From contig NC_044554.1 of NCBI RefSeq assembly GCF_007565055.1, positions 14,733,921-14,797,920 on the forward strand: a stretch of 64,000 nt of DNA, given 5' to 3'. Each line of letters opens with the position of its first letter. Within the stretch, counting starts at the first letter, position 1. This document shows, piece after piece, positions 1 to 15,410 of this stretch. Below the pieces are notes generated by a model that was not told the DNA's origin, searched no databases, and saw nothing but the letters and a program-made list of their open reading frames with translations. The DNA comes from Rhinopithecus roxellana. Taxonomy: Eukaryota; Chordata; Mammalia; Primates; Cercopithecidae. Both the position numbers and the translations under genes were made by a program.

Positions 1-1074
1 ACCAAAAGCAACGGCAGCAAAAGCCAAAATTGACAAATGGGATCTAATTAAACTAAAGAGCTTCTGCACAGCAAAAGAAACTACCATCAGAGTGAACAGG
101 CAACCTGCAGAATGGGAGAAAACTTTTGCAATCTACTTATCTGACAAAGGGCTAATATCCAGTATCTACAAAGAACTCAAACAAATTTACAAGAAACAAA
201 ACAAACAACCCCATCAAAAAGTGGGCAAAGGATATGAACAGACATTTCTCAAAAGAAGACATCCATACAGCCAACAGACACATGAAAAAATGCTCATCAT
301 CACTCGCCATCAGAGAAATGCAAATCAAAACCACAACGAGATAACATCTCACACCAGTTAGAATGGCAATCGTTAAAAAGTCAGGAAACAACAGGTGTTG
401 GAGAGGATGTGGAGAAATAGGAACACTTTTACACTGTTGGTGGGATTGTAAACTAGTTCAACCATTATGGAAAACAGTATGGCAATTCCTCAGGGATCTA
501 GAACTAGATGTACCATATGACTCAGCCATCCCACTACTGGGTATATACCCAAAGGATTATAAATCATGCTGCTATAAAGACACATGCACACGTATGTTCA
601 TTGCGGCACTATTCACAATAGCAAAGACTTGGAATCAACCCAAATGTCCATCAGTGACAGACTGGATTAAGAAAATGTGGCACATATACACCATGGAATA
701 CTATACAGCCATAAAAAAGGATGAGTTTGCGTCCTTTGTAGGGACATGGATGCAGCTGGAAACCATCATTCTTAGCAAACTATCACAAGAACAGAAAACC
801 AAACACCGCATGTTCTCACTCATAGGTGGGAACTGAACAATGAGATCACTTGGACCCGGGAAAGGGAACATCACACACTGGGGCCTATCATGGGGAGGGG
901 GGAGAGGGGAGGGATTGCATTGGGAGTTATACCTGATATAAATGATGAATTGATGGGTGCTGACGAGTTGATGGGTGCAGCACACCAACATGGCACAAGT
1001 ATACATATGTAACAAACCTGCATGTTATGCACATGTACCCTAGAACTTAAAGTATAATAACAAAAAGAAAAAAA
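1..1074 (+). mobile_element. L1 (L1PA-type) 3' end, cut by window edge
   Basis: This carries the C-terminal part of LINE-1 ORF2 (reverse transcriptase/endonuclease protein) and the 3' UTR. ORF2-like coding is visible from about 92, shifts frame near 200, has a TAA at 343-345, then is open from 363 to the normal ORF2 stop at 834-836. It includes the typical L1 tail motifs [22 protein letters not shown] and [11 protein letters not shown]. The 3' UTR has the G-rich purine tract (about 893-915) and ends in ACCCTAGAACTTAAAGTAT plus an A-rich tail. The element is inactive. It resembles primate L1PA copies rather than old mammalian L1M. Confidence 0.93.
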
Positions 1075-1244
1075 GAGGGAAAGGGATGGAAAGGGAGGAG
1101 CCCCATAGGAAGCAAGAAAAGTAAAACTAGAATATTATGATTCAAGTTATGTATTTATGTATAATTATATAGTGATAAAAAAGCTGAATAAAATATTTAA
1201 ATTTAAATTAAAAAAAAAAAGGCAGGAGGGAAGTGTTAGGAGTG

Positions 1245-1425
1245 CTAGAAATATTGTTTCCTGTATCAAAGTATCTTATGTACCCCATAAGTACATACAC
1301 CTACTATGTACCCACAAAAATTAAAAATTGAAAAAAATGAAATAAAATTCTATAAACTATACATTTGAACCGGATGCATTTTCTTGTATATAAATTATAC
1401 CTCAAGAGAGCTGTTTTTTTTTTTT
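1245..1425 (+). mobile_element. Remnants of older L1 3' ends
   Basis: CCCATAAGTACATACACC and TATGTACCCACAAAAATT (about 1280-1325) are typical of older L1 3' ends. The following ACTATACATTTGAA...TTATACCTCAA segment resembles an L1M 3' UTR. Short A- and T-runs separate the pieces. The exact subfamilies were not assigned. Confidence 0.55.
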
Positions 1426-3094
1426 TTTTTAAAGAATAGGCTGAAAGTAAGTTTCATCTGGAAGAGTTCAAAATTCTAGTGCAGTGCTGCATCCATTTTA
1501 TTTTCACAAGGTAGATTTTTTACAAGAATTGAAGAAGCCACAGGCAAGCAAATTCTAGATTTCTAACTTAAAGACAAATAAAAACTTAGTTATTACTATT
1601 GAGAATACATGGGGAAATTTAGGATGCATTATTCATTTTTTAAAATATGCAGGTTTGTCCTTCCCAGGGGTTATGTAATGCTGAGCAGATACTGTGATGA
1701 TTTGAGGTGGGGGTAGGAGTGAAAAGTGAAGCAGTCACTGTTTTGCCAACTGTCACAGAAAATGGTGAGAGTCAAATTACATTAATTGAGCCAGCTCCTC
1801 ACAGGTGCAAGTAAATTCTTCAACAAAGCCAATACTGTCCTCTGCTCTAGACGGTTTTAAGTACTCCAAGCAAAAGACTCTGTCATTTCCTTAAAACTTG
1901 ATTCCAAAGAATAAAAAGATACTATAATGGAGAGATGCTTTTCCAGGCATTCACTTTGAAATGCTCCTTTGCTTAAACTCTTCCTTTTCCTCCTATGTGT
2001 GCTTTTGTGATACACTGAAACCTGATTTCCCTTCTTTTCCTGTAAAGAATAGTGCTGTATCTCTCTTGAAGTAACAAATAAGCAGGGAAATAAAAAGACA
2101 TTTTAACAGTTAAATTTGTTTTGCAAGAGGTATTCAGTGTTTTATAGCACCCTAATGCATTCCTCTCTCAGTCACCTTTCCTAGGGATGGTTTAAACCAG
2201 GCACCTGTGAGGATGGCAAATGAATCAGCAAATTCTATCCTTCCATCCTGTGATGAAATAAGGCATGGAACTTTACAAGATGTCAGAATGCATCCAGTCC
2301 CCTGCCACCCACAAGAACAGAGATATTTTCGACCTTCCTGTAGACCTAATGGAGTTAGTTGGGAACTGGACACTGTCCAAGTATTTGGGAAAATGTAGCC
2401 AATTTGCGATGTTACCTTTTTATCCTTACTTAGCAAAATTTCCAACAAGAAAACTGAGCTTCATTGTACATCATACATAAAAATATTTAAGTCATAACCC
2501 AAGGATACTACACAGCAGCAACAATGCTAATTTGCTTTGCAAGACTCCTAGAAATTTCCAGGATAAAAAGCTATATACTGTGAATTTGGGAGGTATAAAT
2601 ATTATCAGTAAAATGACTGTAATAACTTGATTCACCAATATATTCTGGCAAGGGCAAGGAGGAGTGTGGCCAAGGCTTCCCTCCCAGCCCAGAGTAATAG
2701 AGCCTGGCCTGCAGACACTTCACAACTGTATTAGCTTCTTGATGTCCACCCAAGGAGTATATTTTGATAAAAGCTTTCAAAGAGTGAAAAATCCTTCTCA
2801 AGATGCAACTTTTCACAACTCCCTGCCAGTTCAGACCCATCTTATCATCACGAAAACCTACATTCCATAAAAAGTAGCAAGGACATTATCAGGAGAATGG
2901 AAAGGAGAAAATTCCCATTGTTACCCTTACCCCTACTGGGGACAGGAATCTCCTCAGAGATTTTATCTAGTATCTCCTTTCTTGTGTTCTCTTGGCATTT
3001 TATGACACCCTGAAAAATCCTATATAAAACTTCTCTACCCTTTATTTATTGAAATTATCACTACCCGAAAATACTTAATTTTTACTTGTACTTA
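1426..3094. other. Intronic sequence, nothing recognised
   Basis: No gene, RNA gene or confidently recognisable repeat was seen here. Open frames are short and unlike any protein I know. The sequence begins just after a 20-base T run near 1411-1430. Confidence 0.6.
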
Positions 3095-3240
3095 ATCTTT
3101 CACACCAAAATGTAAACTTAGTGAGGACAGGATCTTGTCTTTGTTGACCACTATACTCCCCAGCATCTAGGACAGAACCTGGCACATAAAAGTGCCCACA
3201 AACTGTGGTAAATGATTCGGTAAATTAATGAATGGACGCT
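3095..3240 (+). mobile_element. L2 LINE 3' end
   Basis: It matches the pattern of the L2 3' terminus: AAACTTAGTGAGGACAGGA, then CTCCCCAGCATCTAGGACAG, CCTGGCACATAAAAG and a GAATGA-type end. It is ancient and diverged. Confidence 0.7.
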
Positions 3241-3341
3241 TTTGTGCTAACCTGGCATCATGCCACCAATAGTATTGCTCATGTTCTTCCCCACATCCAA
3301 TATCAGTTGATTTTTTAAAGGCATGAATCCTACATATTAAC

Positions 3342-3520
3342 CAGTAGTTCCCAAATTTTAACCTGCATAAGGATAACCTAAGGTGCAGCAAAGATACAAA
3401 TCCTAGCCCAAACCCTATAGATCAGATTTAGTAGTCTAAGGGTAGAACCCAGGCATCTAGATTTTTAGGAAATATTCCAGATGATGCTGAAGCAGATTAG
3501 GAAACAGTGAGCTGGGGAAA
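3342..3520 (+). mobile_element. MER5A-like hAT-Charlie element
   Basis: It follows the MER5A layout: a start like AGTAGTTCCCAAATTTTAACC, a middle about a recent position in question (GATCAGATTTAGTAGTC, CCAGGCATCTAGATTTTTA) and an end near GATGATGCTGAAGCAG. It is heavily diverged and non-coding. Confidence 0.55.
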
Positions 3521-4045
3521 ATATTATGGCAAAACCGTTTCATATAGACATTAATAGGTAAGAAAGACATGATGCTAGAGAACCGTAATAATGACTTCTT
3601 TAGAAAATAGAAATAGCCCAGGCAGATTATCCTTCAGAAATCCATTAGTTAGGTAAAGAATCCAGGATAGTGTTTGTGAGGTTTCCTTCGCACCTATTGT
3701 TTCTACCAAATTCATTAATTTTTTTCTAGGGTCAAATCATGCAAATCTAAATGTTATCAACATTTCATTATTTTGTAAATTCTTAGCCAATAAGAAATGT
3801 GACCATGTGTAATTTTGAGCCTTGTTAGCTTTATACTATTTTGATTACTTTTATCAAGTCCAATTTTTCCCAGGTGCAATTTTTCCCATCAAGTCCAATT
3901 CTTTTCAGAACCTCTAATATGTTAAAGTGCTTACAGCTGTCAATTTTGCCAAACAAATTTTATGTTACAACTAGTTTGCCAAACACATCAAATTTTACCA
4001 TGTTAAATGTTTATTGTTTTCATTTTTCTTTATATTATTATTTCT

Positions 4046-4350
<305 letters not shown>

Positions 4351-4499
4351 TATATTATTATTTCTACAGATAAAATTCATTAAAAATTGAAATGAAAATA
4401 TACTAACATTTGATATTTATTGCTTGTAGCAAATAGTGTTGCTAAGGCAAAGAAACATGATCTAAATGACAGAGGAAGTCAGACCATTCTGCTGCCAAT

Positions 4500-4640
4500 T
4501 CTACTACTTCATTAAACATTCAGAAATAATAATTCCATGCATCCCATGTGCCTTGCACTGTGCTAGGACCTAAGGACACAACAACACATAAAGCCTGCCC
4601 TAGAAAGCTTACAGTCTGGTGGAGGAACTGACACTTCTAG
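4500..4640 (-). repeat. Ancient L2/MIR-like fragment
   Basis: CATGTGCCTTGCACTGTGCT and CCTAGAAAGCTTACAGTCTG fit the widespread pattern of old LINE/SINE fragments around 'gtgccaggcactgtgctagg'. Family assignment is uncertain. Confidence 0.4.
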
Positions 4641-4852
4641 TAGGTTCCAGAATCATTCACATAACATTGATCCCTTTGATGCCAACCACAGAGAGTTTGG
4701 TACCAAAACTATCCCATTAGATCAAGGCAGGGCTCCATGTGTTTCTAACAACCCAGGCAACCCCTACATAGTACTTATGGTCCATTTTTCATGTGTCTCC
4801 CACCCATGCTCCATTTCTAGCCTACAAGGAAACTTTAATATACATATATAGA

Positions 4853-5309
<457 letters not shown>

Positions 5310-5559
5310 CTATCTAAGGGGTCTGAGGAGTCATGTCCTACAAACTATAAATCCTCATCAGATGGGTTTTATTTAACCCTATATATCATGACTTACTTTC
5401 CAATCTGACTCTGGCATAACATTATGAGACAGGGAAGAAAATCAAAATATTTTACCCCAAAACATGTTTTTTATTTGTTTGTTTTTGTTTTTGCCATATC
5501 TTGAAAAGATCCTCCAAGCATGGTGGGGGAAAATCTGCATCTGTAAAGAATCTCTATTA

Positions 5560-5909
5560 ACATAGCTAGATCTTCTTCTTCCAGGCCCTCCCAATTCTAA
5601 AGAGATTAATTAAAAGTCTAGCATCTTTTAAAGATCTGAATAGGAAACATCTGTCATCTATTGTCTAAGGGCAGCCACTATAGAACTGCCCACTCTCCCA
5701 CCTCCCACCCCCCTTTAAATCAATGTATTTCTTAAATGTATTCGACTGATGTCTTATGATCCCAAAAATGTATAAAACCAAAGCTGTAACCCGACCACCT
5801 TGGGCACATGGTCTCAGGACCTCTTGAGGGCTGTGTCACGGGCCACTCATACTTGGCTCAGAATAAATCTCTTAAAATATTTTACAGAGTTTGAGTCTTT
5901 TAGTTGACA
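5560..5909 (+). mobile_element. Solo LTR of an old endogenous retrovirus (family not assigned)
   Basis: The 3' half has a U3/R/U5-like layout: GTATAAAACCAAAGCTGTAA, then CTCTTGAGGGCTGTGTCACG, an AATAAA at about 5862, and an end TTTGAGTCTTTTAGTTGACA. I recognise this as a common LTR type but cannot name the subfamily. The 5' boundary is approximate. It lies about 270 bp upstream of the provirus and is not related to its LTRs. Confidence 0.6.
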
Positions 5910-6179
5910 GGAGTTGAAGGGATGACAGGTTATTGCATAGTGACCATCAATAAGTAGAAAGCAAAAATAACTTTAAAAATATTTAAAACATACGTAATAC
6001 TTTGAACCAAATGTTTCCTAAGTTCATCCAACTAAACATTCATTTATTTCACAATTTTTCTTGAAATGTGGCTGCTACTGGCATATAAGAAAGACTATTA
6101 TTTTCTTTTATTTCTTTCCCAATTAAAATTCAGGCACCTCATTGTCTTGAAAAATTGGCTTAAAGCAGAATATACTAAG

Positions 6180-6632
6180 TGAGGAGACCACCCCTCATAT
6201 CGTCTTATGCCCAATTTCTGCCTCCAAAGAAAGAAGTAAAAACTAAAAGGCAGAAATGAAATCCACAGGCAGACAGCCCAGCGCCACACCCTGGGCCCGG
6301 TAGTTAAAGATCGACCCCTGACCTAATCGGTTATGTTACCTATAGATTACAGACATTGGATAGAAATGCACTGTGAAAATTCCTATCTTGTTTTGTTCCG
6401 ATCTAATTACCAGTGCATGCAGCCCCCAGTCACCTACCCACTGCTTGCTCAATCAATCACGACCCTCTCACACGCAACCCCTTAGAGTTGTGAGCCCTTA
6501 AAAGGGACAGGAATTGCTCACTCAGGGAGCTTGGCTCTTGAGACAGGAGTCTTGCTGATGCCCCTGGCGAATAAATCCCTTCCTCTTTAACTCTGTGTCT
6601 GAGGAGTTTTGTCTGCGGCTCGTCCTGCTACA
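6180..6632 (+). repeat. 5' LTR of the provirus
   Basis: It starts TGAGGAGACCACCCCTC and ends CTCGTCCTGCTACA (TG...CA). It contains CCCTTAAAAGGGACAGG, a possible promoter element, and AATAAA at 6570-6575. It aligns along its full length to 12072-12529 with about 18 substitutions and three small indels by manual count. Confidence 0.95.
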
Positions 6633-6637
6633 CTTCT

Positions 6638-6655
6638 TGGTTCCCTGACCAGAAA
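6638..6655 (+). promoter_or_regulatory. Primer binding site, tRNA-Glu type
   Basis: TGGTTCCCTGACC matches the complement of the 3' end of tRNA-Glu(CTC) including CCA over its first 13 bases. It starts five bases after the LTR end. The tRNA sequence used is from memory. Confidence 0.7.
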
Positions 6656-6891
6656 GCCAGGTGAATGGTGGATGGTCGAGCCAGCTCCTTAGGCGGCTTA
6701 AGGCTGCCCTTTGGAACATCGCTGTGGGGGACTCCGACCAGCCCGAGCTATGCAGATCCTGAGAGCGCTCCCAGGTAGGCATTTACCCCAATGGGACTAC
6801 TCGCCAGAGCAGTGTGTGGCAGGCCCCTGTGGAGGATCAATGCAGTGGCTGAACACCAGGAAGGAACGGGCACTTGGAGTCTGGACATGTA

Positions 6892-7239
6892 AGACTAGTC
6901 TTTGAAACTTGCCCACTCTGTTTGAATGGAAACGTGGCCTGATCACCCAGGGCATGCCTTTATTGGCACTTTGGTTTTGGTTTTGACTTGGTTTGAATTG
7001 CTTGACAGGACTGGTCTTGGAAACTTGCCCACTCCATTTGAGTGGAAGCGTAGCCTGATCACCCAGGGTGTGCCTTTATTGGCACTTTGGTTTTGGTTTT
7101 AACTTGGTTTGAATTGCTTGACAGGATTGGTCTTGGGAACTTGCCTACTCCATTTGAGTAGAAGTGTGGCCTGATCACCCATGGTGTGCCTGTACTGGCA
7201 CTTTGGTTTTTGTTTTTGACTTGACTTGGCTTGCTTGAT
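6892..7239 (+). repeat. Three tandem 116-bp units in the proviral leader
   Basis: The segment CTTGCC(C/T)ACTC...GATCACCCA...TTGGCACTTTGGTTTT recurs with starts at 6908, 7024 and 7140, giving a regular 116-bp period. The third unit is more diverged and passes into further TTTGGTTTTGGTTTTGA-type T/G-rich sequence up to about 7310. It lies between the primer site and the gag remnant, where packaging signals usually lie. Confidence 0.92.
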
Positions 7240-7419
7240 ACTTTGGTTTTGGTTTTGACCTGGCTTGGATTTCTGGATACTCTGATTTTGGTTTTGATTT
7301 TGGTTTGTTGCAAACTGCAAAAGTGTGTGTGTGCCCTTTTCACCCATTCTTTGTCTTGTGGTGTGCGTGTGGTGTGAGCTTGGTGTTTTGTCTCGAAGAA
7401 GCACAGGTCAGGCACAAAT

Positions 7420-7569
7420 AAGCCCACCCTACTAGGAACTATGTTGAAAAATTTCAAAAAAAAAACTTCAAAGGAGACTATGGAGTACTATGACACTAGG
7501 AAAACTTAAAACTTCATGTAAGAAGACTGGCCAGCATTAGAGGTAGGTTGGCCATTAGAAGGAAGCCTG
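7420..7569 (+). pseudogene. gag matrix N-terminal remnant (provirus)
   Basis: A short stretch around 7430-7560 reads like the N-terminus of a gammaretroviral matrix protein (pattern MLKNF at 7442, then a GKL..-like and [13 protein letters not shown] region with errors). It carries stops and frame changes and is cut by the AluY at 7570. Most of gag is missing. Identification is by resemblance only. Confidence 0.5.
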
Positions 7570-7890
<321 letters not shown>

Positions 7891-7934
7891 TTAGCACATG
7901 TACCACCCCTACAATTTCTGGTAAACCAGCACTA

Positions 7935-8110
7935 GCCTGAAGATCATGTTCTCATCAAAAGGTGGAAAAAAGAAAAACTTGAGCCAGCTTGGGAAGGACC
8001 CTACCTTGTGCTGCTAACCACCAAGACTGCTTGCTGTTCGTACAGCAAAAAAGGATGTACATCACACCTGAGTCAAGAAAGCGCCACCCCCTCCAGAGTT
8101 GTGGGCCATA
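7935..8110 (+). pseudogene. Integrase C-terminal domain remnant (pol)
   Basis: An open stretch reads DHVLIKRW, then LEPAWEGPYLVLLTT. This is the typical end of gammaretroviral integrase, where the C-terminal domain binds DNA and chromatin proteins. All upstream integrase catalytic sequence is missing. In a normal provirus this lies after RT/RNase H, but here it lies before it. Confidence 0.8.
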
Positions 8111-8199
8111 GTCCCAGGGGAAAACCCTACCAAACTAAAGCTAAGAAAAATTTAACTCTTTTCATCTATTCTATTACTCTTTCTTCTTTCCTGGTTCTA

Positions 8200-9338
8200 T
8201 TGCTGAACATCTAGTTATTAACACAACCAAGTCAATTTTGCCTCAAACTATTGCATTTAATGCTTGCCTTGTTATACCGTGTGAGGACTTGCTGAGTCAA
8301 AGACAGCTTTCTACTTCAGAAAAGTACTTCTGTCCCTCCTGCTGTCCTCAGACTGGGCATTAGTAAACTAGGACCATTTAATCCGGGGAGATTTCAATAA
8401 AGACCCCAGTGCCAACCAGGCGTCTTGCCCCCTGATGTAGTTGCCATAGTTGGTCCAATGTTCTGTGGACCACTAAAGAGCAAGGATGGACTGCCCCAAC
8501 TGGTTTTTATAATTTCCTAAAACCATACATTCATTTTACTAGAGGATCATAGAAGTTAAAGACTTAAAACAAACTTTAGCAATTAAGACAGGATACCAAG
8601 ATGCAGTTGCCTAGTTAAAATGGATCAACTACTCCATCTGCAAGTTGAACAAAAGCAATTGTTATGCTTGTGCACATGGCAGCCCAGAGGCCCAGAATGT
8701 CCCCTTTCCACTAAGTTGGTCCTCCAGTTGACCAGGTATGGGCTGCATGGTAGCTCTTTTTGAGGATTCTACAACCTGGAGTAATAAGTCATGCCAAGCT
8801 CTCTCTGCTATATTCCAAAGTCTGGCACCCTGCAGGTCAGCCCCCGAGGGCCATCCAACTTCTGTCTCCCAACACTAAGTTCACTTCATGTCTCTCACTA
8901 CAGGGAGGAAACTTAGCATACCTTGGAGATCTGAAGGGATGCCGTGAGCTTAAGAATTTTCAAGAGTTTATCAATCAGTCAGCCCTTATTCATCCTTGAG
9001 CGGATGTGTGGTTGTATTGTGGTGGACCTTTACTAGGCACTCTGCCGAATAACTGAAGTGGTACTTGTACTTTAGTCCCATTGGCTATCCCTTTCACCCT
9101 GGCATTTCATCAACTAAAAGGAAAAAAAATAATACGACATCATAAAGTGAGAGAAGCCCCTTATGGGTCTTTCGACTCTCATGTCTATATAGACACAATT
9201 GGAGTCCCACGAGGAATACTAGATCACTTTAAAGCTTAAAATCAAATAGCCACAAGATTTAAGTCAATATTTTGGTAGGTGACAGTTAATAAAAATGTAG
9301 ATTAGATAAACTACATCTGTTACAACCAACAGCAATGA
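8200..9338 (+). pseudogene. First env remnant (lineage B) in the provirus
   Basis: The envelope surface-protein remnant is broken by many stops and frameshifts. Recognisable pieces are GGNLAYLGDLKGC (near 8905-8945), ADVWLYCGG (near 9000-9025), a SU/TM-like stretch with YGSFDSHVYIDTIG (about 9160-9200), and NKNVDWINY near 9290-9315. The TGA at 9054-9056 is one of the breaks. It is much more decayed than the env at 9900-12039 and appears to belong to a different ERV lineage (ERV3/HERV-H-like, from memory). Confidence 0.7.
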
Positions 9339-9900
9339 CGTTTTCATGAGTTAAAAGAAAAACTCATGTTGGCCCCAGCCCTGAGGCTACCTGACCTGAC
9401 AAAACTCTTTACACTCTGTGTCAGAAAGAGAAAAAATGGCAGTTGGAGTTTTAACCCAGACTGTAGGGCCCTGGCCAAGACCAGTGGCCTATCTCTCAAA
9501 GCAACTAGATAGGGTTTCTAGAGGCTGGCCCCCAGGTCTAAGGTCCCTAGCAGCAACGGCCCTGTTAGTGCAAAAAGCAGATAAACTAACCCTTAGGCAA
9601 AACCTGAATATAAAGGCCCCCATGCTGTGGTAACTTTAATAAATACCAAAGGACATCATTGGTTAACAAATGCTAGATTAACCAAGCACCAAAGCTTGCT
9701 CTGTGAAAATCCCCACATAACCACTGAAGTTTGCAACACCCTAAACCCCACCACCTTGCTCCCGGTATCAGAGAGCCCAGTTGAACATAAATGTGTAGAG
9801 GTGTTGGACTCAGTTTATTCTAGCAGGCCCGATCTCCGAGACTATCCTTAAACATCAATAGACTGTGAGCAGTACGTGGATGGGAGCAGCTTCGCCAACC
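9339..9900 (+). pseudogene. RT connection / RNase H remnant (pol)
   Basis: The sequence reads FHELKEKLMLAPALRLPDL, then [30 protein letters not shown], and later VDGSS (9876-9890), the start of RNase H with its first catalytic Asp. It has at least one frameshift, around 9630. It joins directly to env remnant B on the left and to env A on the right; the RT catalytic core and integrase core are missing. Confidence 0.85.
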
Positions 9901-9904
9901 CCTG

Positions 9905-12039
9905 CAAAGTGACTCTGAAGAAGACGACAAGCCCTGCTCCAGTCACACCCGGAAGCTGACTGGTCCATGCACAGCCGAAGCATGAGGAAACTCATTGCAG
10001 GACTCATTTCCTTAAAATCTGGACTTGTACAGTAAGGACTTCAACTGACTTTCCTCAGACTGAGGACTGTTCCCAGTGTATACATCAAGTCACTGAGGTA
10101 GGACAAAAGGTTGCTATGGTCCTATTATTTTATGGTTATTATAAGTGTACTGGAACTCTAAAAAGAACTTGTTTGCATAATGTTATTCTAAGGTATGTAG
10201 CCCAGGAAATGACCAACCTGATGTGTGTTATGACCCATCTGAGCCTCCCATGACCACAGCTTTTAAAATAAGATTAAGAACTGAAGACTGGTAGTGGCTC
10301 ATAAACAATACGAGTAAAGTGTTAGCCAAAACAAAAGGAGAAGGGGTGCCCAAACAAGTCACCTTAAAATTTGATGCCTGTGCTGTCATTAACAGTATTA
10401 AGTTAGGAAGGGGATGTGGCTCTTTTAGTTGGGAAAAAGGCTATATGACCAAAAATAAGTATATTTGTCATGAATTAGCACTGTGTGGAAATGAATGTGG
10501 ATACTGGTCTTGTGTCAATTGTGTCACTTGGATAAATAATGAAAAGGATCCAGTCCACCTTCAGAAAGAAAAAAATGGCCCTTCCTGTACTAAGAGACAA
10601 TGTAACCCCTTAGAGCTAGTAATAACCAATCCCCTAGATCCTCACTGGAAAAAAGGGGAGCGTGTGACCTTAGGAATCAATGGGGCCGGACTGGATCCTC
10701 GAGTAAATATCTTGGTTCAAGGAGAAGTTTACAAACGCTCTCCTGAGCCAGTGTTTCAAACTTTCTATGATGAACTAAATGTACCAGTACCAGAAATTCC
10801 AGGAAAAACAAGAAATTTGTTTTTTCAATTAGCCAAGCATGGAGCCCAGTCTCTCAATGTCACTTCATGTTATGTATGTGGAGGAACTGTAATGGGAGAT
10901 CAATGGCCATGAGAAGCGTAAGAATTAGTACCTACAGACCCAGTTCCTGATGAATTTTCAGCTCAAGAGAATCACCCTGATAATTTCTGGGTCCTAAAAG
11001 CCTCAATTATTGGACAATATTGCATAGCTAGAGAAGGAAAATAATTCACTCACCCCGTAGGATGACTTAGTTGTCTGGGACAGAAACTGTATAATGGTAC
11101 CACAGAAACAGTCACTTGGTGGAGTTCAAATCAAACAGAGAGGAATCCATTTAGCAAATTCCCAAAGTTGCAAACCATGTGGACCCACCCGGACTCCCAC
11201 CAGGACTGGACAGCCCCCACTGGATTATATTGGATATGTGGGCATAGAGCTTATGCTACATTACCTGACTAGTGGGCAGGTAGTTGTGTTATTGGCACTA
11301 TTAAACTATCTTTCTTCCTACTGCCTATAAAAACAGACAAACTCCTGGGTTTCCCTGTCTATGCTTCCCTCAAAAAGAGAAGCATAGTTATAGGAAATTG
11401 GAAAGATGATGAATGGCCCCCTGAGAGAATCGTACAAAATTATGGGCCTGCTACTTGGGCACAAAACAGCTCATGGGGATACCAGACCCCATTTACGTGA
11501 TCAACCAAATCATACGGTTACAAGCTGTCTTAAAAGTAATCACTAATAAAACTGGCAGAGCCTTTACTATTCTGGCCCAGCAAGAAACTCAGATGAGAAA
11601 TGCTATCTATCAAAATAGATAGGCTCTCAACTACTTGCTAGCAGCTGAAGGAGGGGTCTGTGGAAAATTTAACCTTACTAATTGCTGTCTACACATAGAT
11701 GATCAAGGGAAAGTAGTTGAAGACATAGTTAGAGATATGACAAAACTGGCACATGTGCCCATGGAAGTGTGGCATGGATTTGATCCTGGGACCATGTTTG
11801 GAAAATGGTTCCCAGCACTAGAAGGATTTAAAACTCTTATAATAGGAGTTATAATAATAATAGGAACCTGCCTACTGCTCCTTTATTTGCTACCTGTACT
11901 TCTTCAAATGATAAAAAGCTTCATCGCTACCTTAGTTCACCAAAATGCTTCAGCACAAGTGTACTATGTGAATTACTATCAATCTGTCTTGCAAGAAGAC
12001 ATGAGTAATGAAAATGAAAGTGAGAACTCCCATAAATAA
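9905..12039 (+). pseudogene. Second env (lineage A), broken
   Basis: This is a nearly full-length gammaretrovirus-like envelope gene. In this family SU binds the receptor and TM anchors and fuses. The N-terminal part (9905-10318) has stops including TAG 10292-10294. An open block of about 205 codons runs from 10295 to TGA 10910-10912 with many cysteines and CYVCGGTVMGDQWP. Further breaks are TAA 11042, TGA 11063, TAG 11270, a frameshift at about 11498-11500 and TAG 11620. The TM part (11623-12039) is open: a C-x7-CC motif near 11660-11690, a hydrophobic anchor at about 11836-11910 and a short tail. It is not functional as a whole. Confidence 0.88.
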
Positions 12040-12055
12040 AATGAGTGAGAGTCTC

Positions 12056-12067
12056 AAAATGGGGGAA
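12056..12067 (+). promoter_or_regulatory. Polypurine tract of the provirus
   Basis: AAAATGGGGGAA sits just before the 3' LTR, the usual primer for plus-strand synthesis. The env stop is only 17 bases upstream. Confidence 0.75.
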
Positions 12068-12071
12068 TAAG

Positions 12072-12529
12072 GGAGGAGACCACCCTTCATATCATCTTAT
12101 GCCCAATTTCTGCCTCCAAAGAAAGAAGAAGTAAAAACTAAAAGGCAGAAATGAAATCCACAGGCAGACAGCCCAGCGCCACACCCTGGGCCCGGTAGTT
12201 AAAGATCGACCCCTGACCTAATTGGTTATGTCATCTTTAGATTACAGACATTGGATAGAAATGCACTGTGAAAATCCCTATCTTGTTTTGTTCCGATCTA
12301 ATTACCGGTGCATGCAGCCCTCAGTCACGTACCCACTGCTTGCTCAATCAATCACGACCCTCTCACATGCAACCCCTTAGAGTTGCGAGCCCTTAAAAGG
12401 GACAGGAATTGCTCACTCGGGGAGCTCGGCTCTTGAGACAGGAGTCTTGCTGATGCCCCTGGCCGAATAAACCCCTTCCTTCTTTAACTCGGTGTCTGAG
12501 GAGTTTTGTCTGCGGCTCATCCTGCTACA
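12072..12529 (+). repeat. 3' LTR of the provirus
   Basis: It pairs with 6180-6632. Its first base is changed (GG instead of TG) and it ends CTCATCCTGCTACA. AATAAA is at 12466-12471. A TAAG just before both LTRs leaves the exact start slightly ambiguous. Confidence 0.95.
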
Positions 12530-14567
<2,038 letters not shown>

Positions 14568-14924
14568 CTAATGCCAACTAGAGGAGAAACATAGGTAACA
14601 CTTTTCATGGGTAACACTGGGGGAGATAAACCATGTGTCCTTGCCAGTTAACCATTTTGATGTTGTAAGAAGTGGAGAGATGAAAATGGGAGACAAGATT
14701 TTTTTTTTTTTTTAATTAAACGTAAACCAGCTGGGTTGGTTTCTTTTGAAGACTGGAGAAGTCACAGCTTGGAAACTCTCTGAGTTCACGCTGTCAAGAA
14801 TTCAGAAAAACAATAGTAGCTTTGTATCAGCTAATCAGACCACAGAACCACAGGAGATCCAGGAGTTCACAACAGGAAGGACTTTGTTTGCAAACTATGC
14901 ATTTATTCCAATATATGTTGGATA

Positions 14925-15410
<486 letters not shown>

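Noticed and set aside
363..836. Functional L1 ORF2
   Set aside because: Only the C-terminal part is in the window, and the upstream frame has a frameshift near 200 and a TAA at 343-345.
6892..7239. CRISPR-like or satellite array
   Set aside because: Units are 116 bp, contiguous and lie inside a provirus leader; there are no spacers, and this is a primate genome.
10295..12039. Domesticated (syncytin-like) env gene
   Set aside because: Env A has at least five in-frame stops and one frameshift between SU and TM, plus a broken N-terminus, so no full-length protein can be made.
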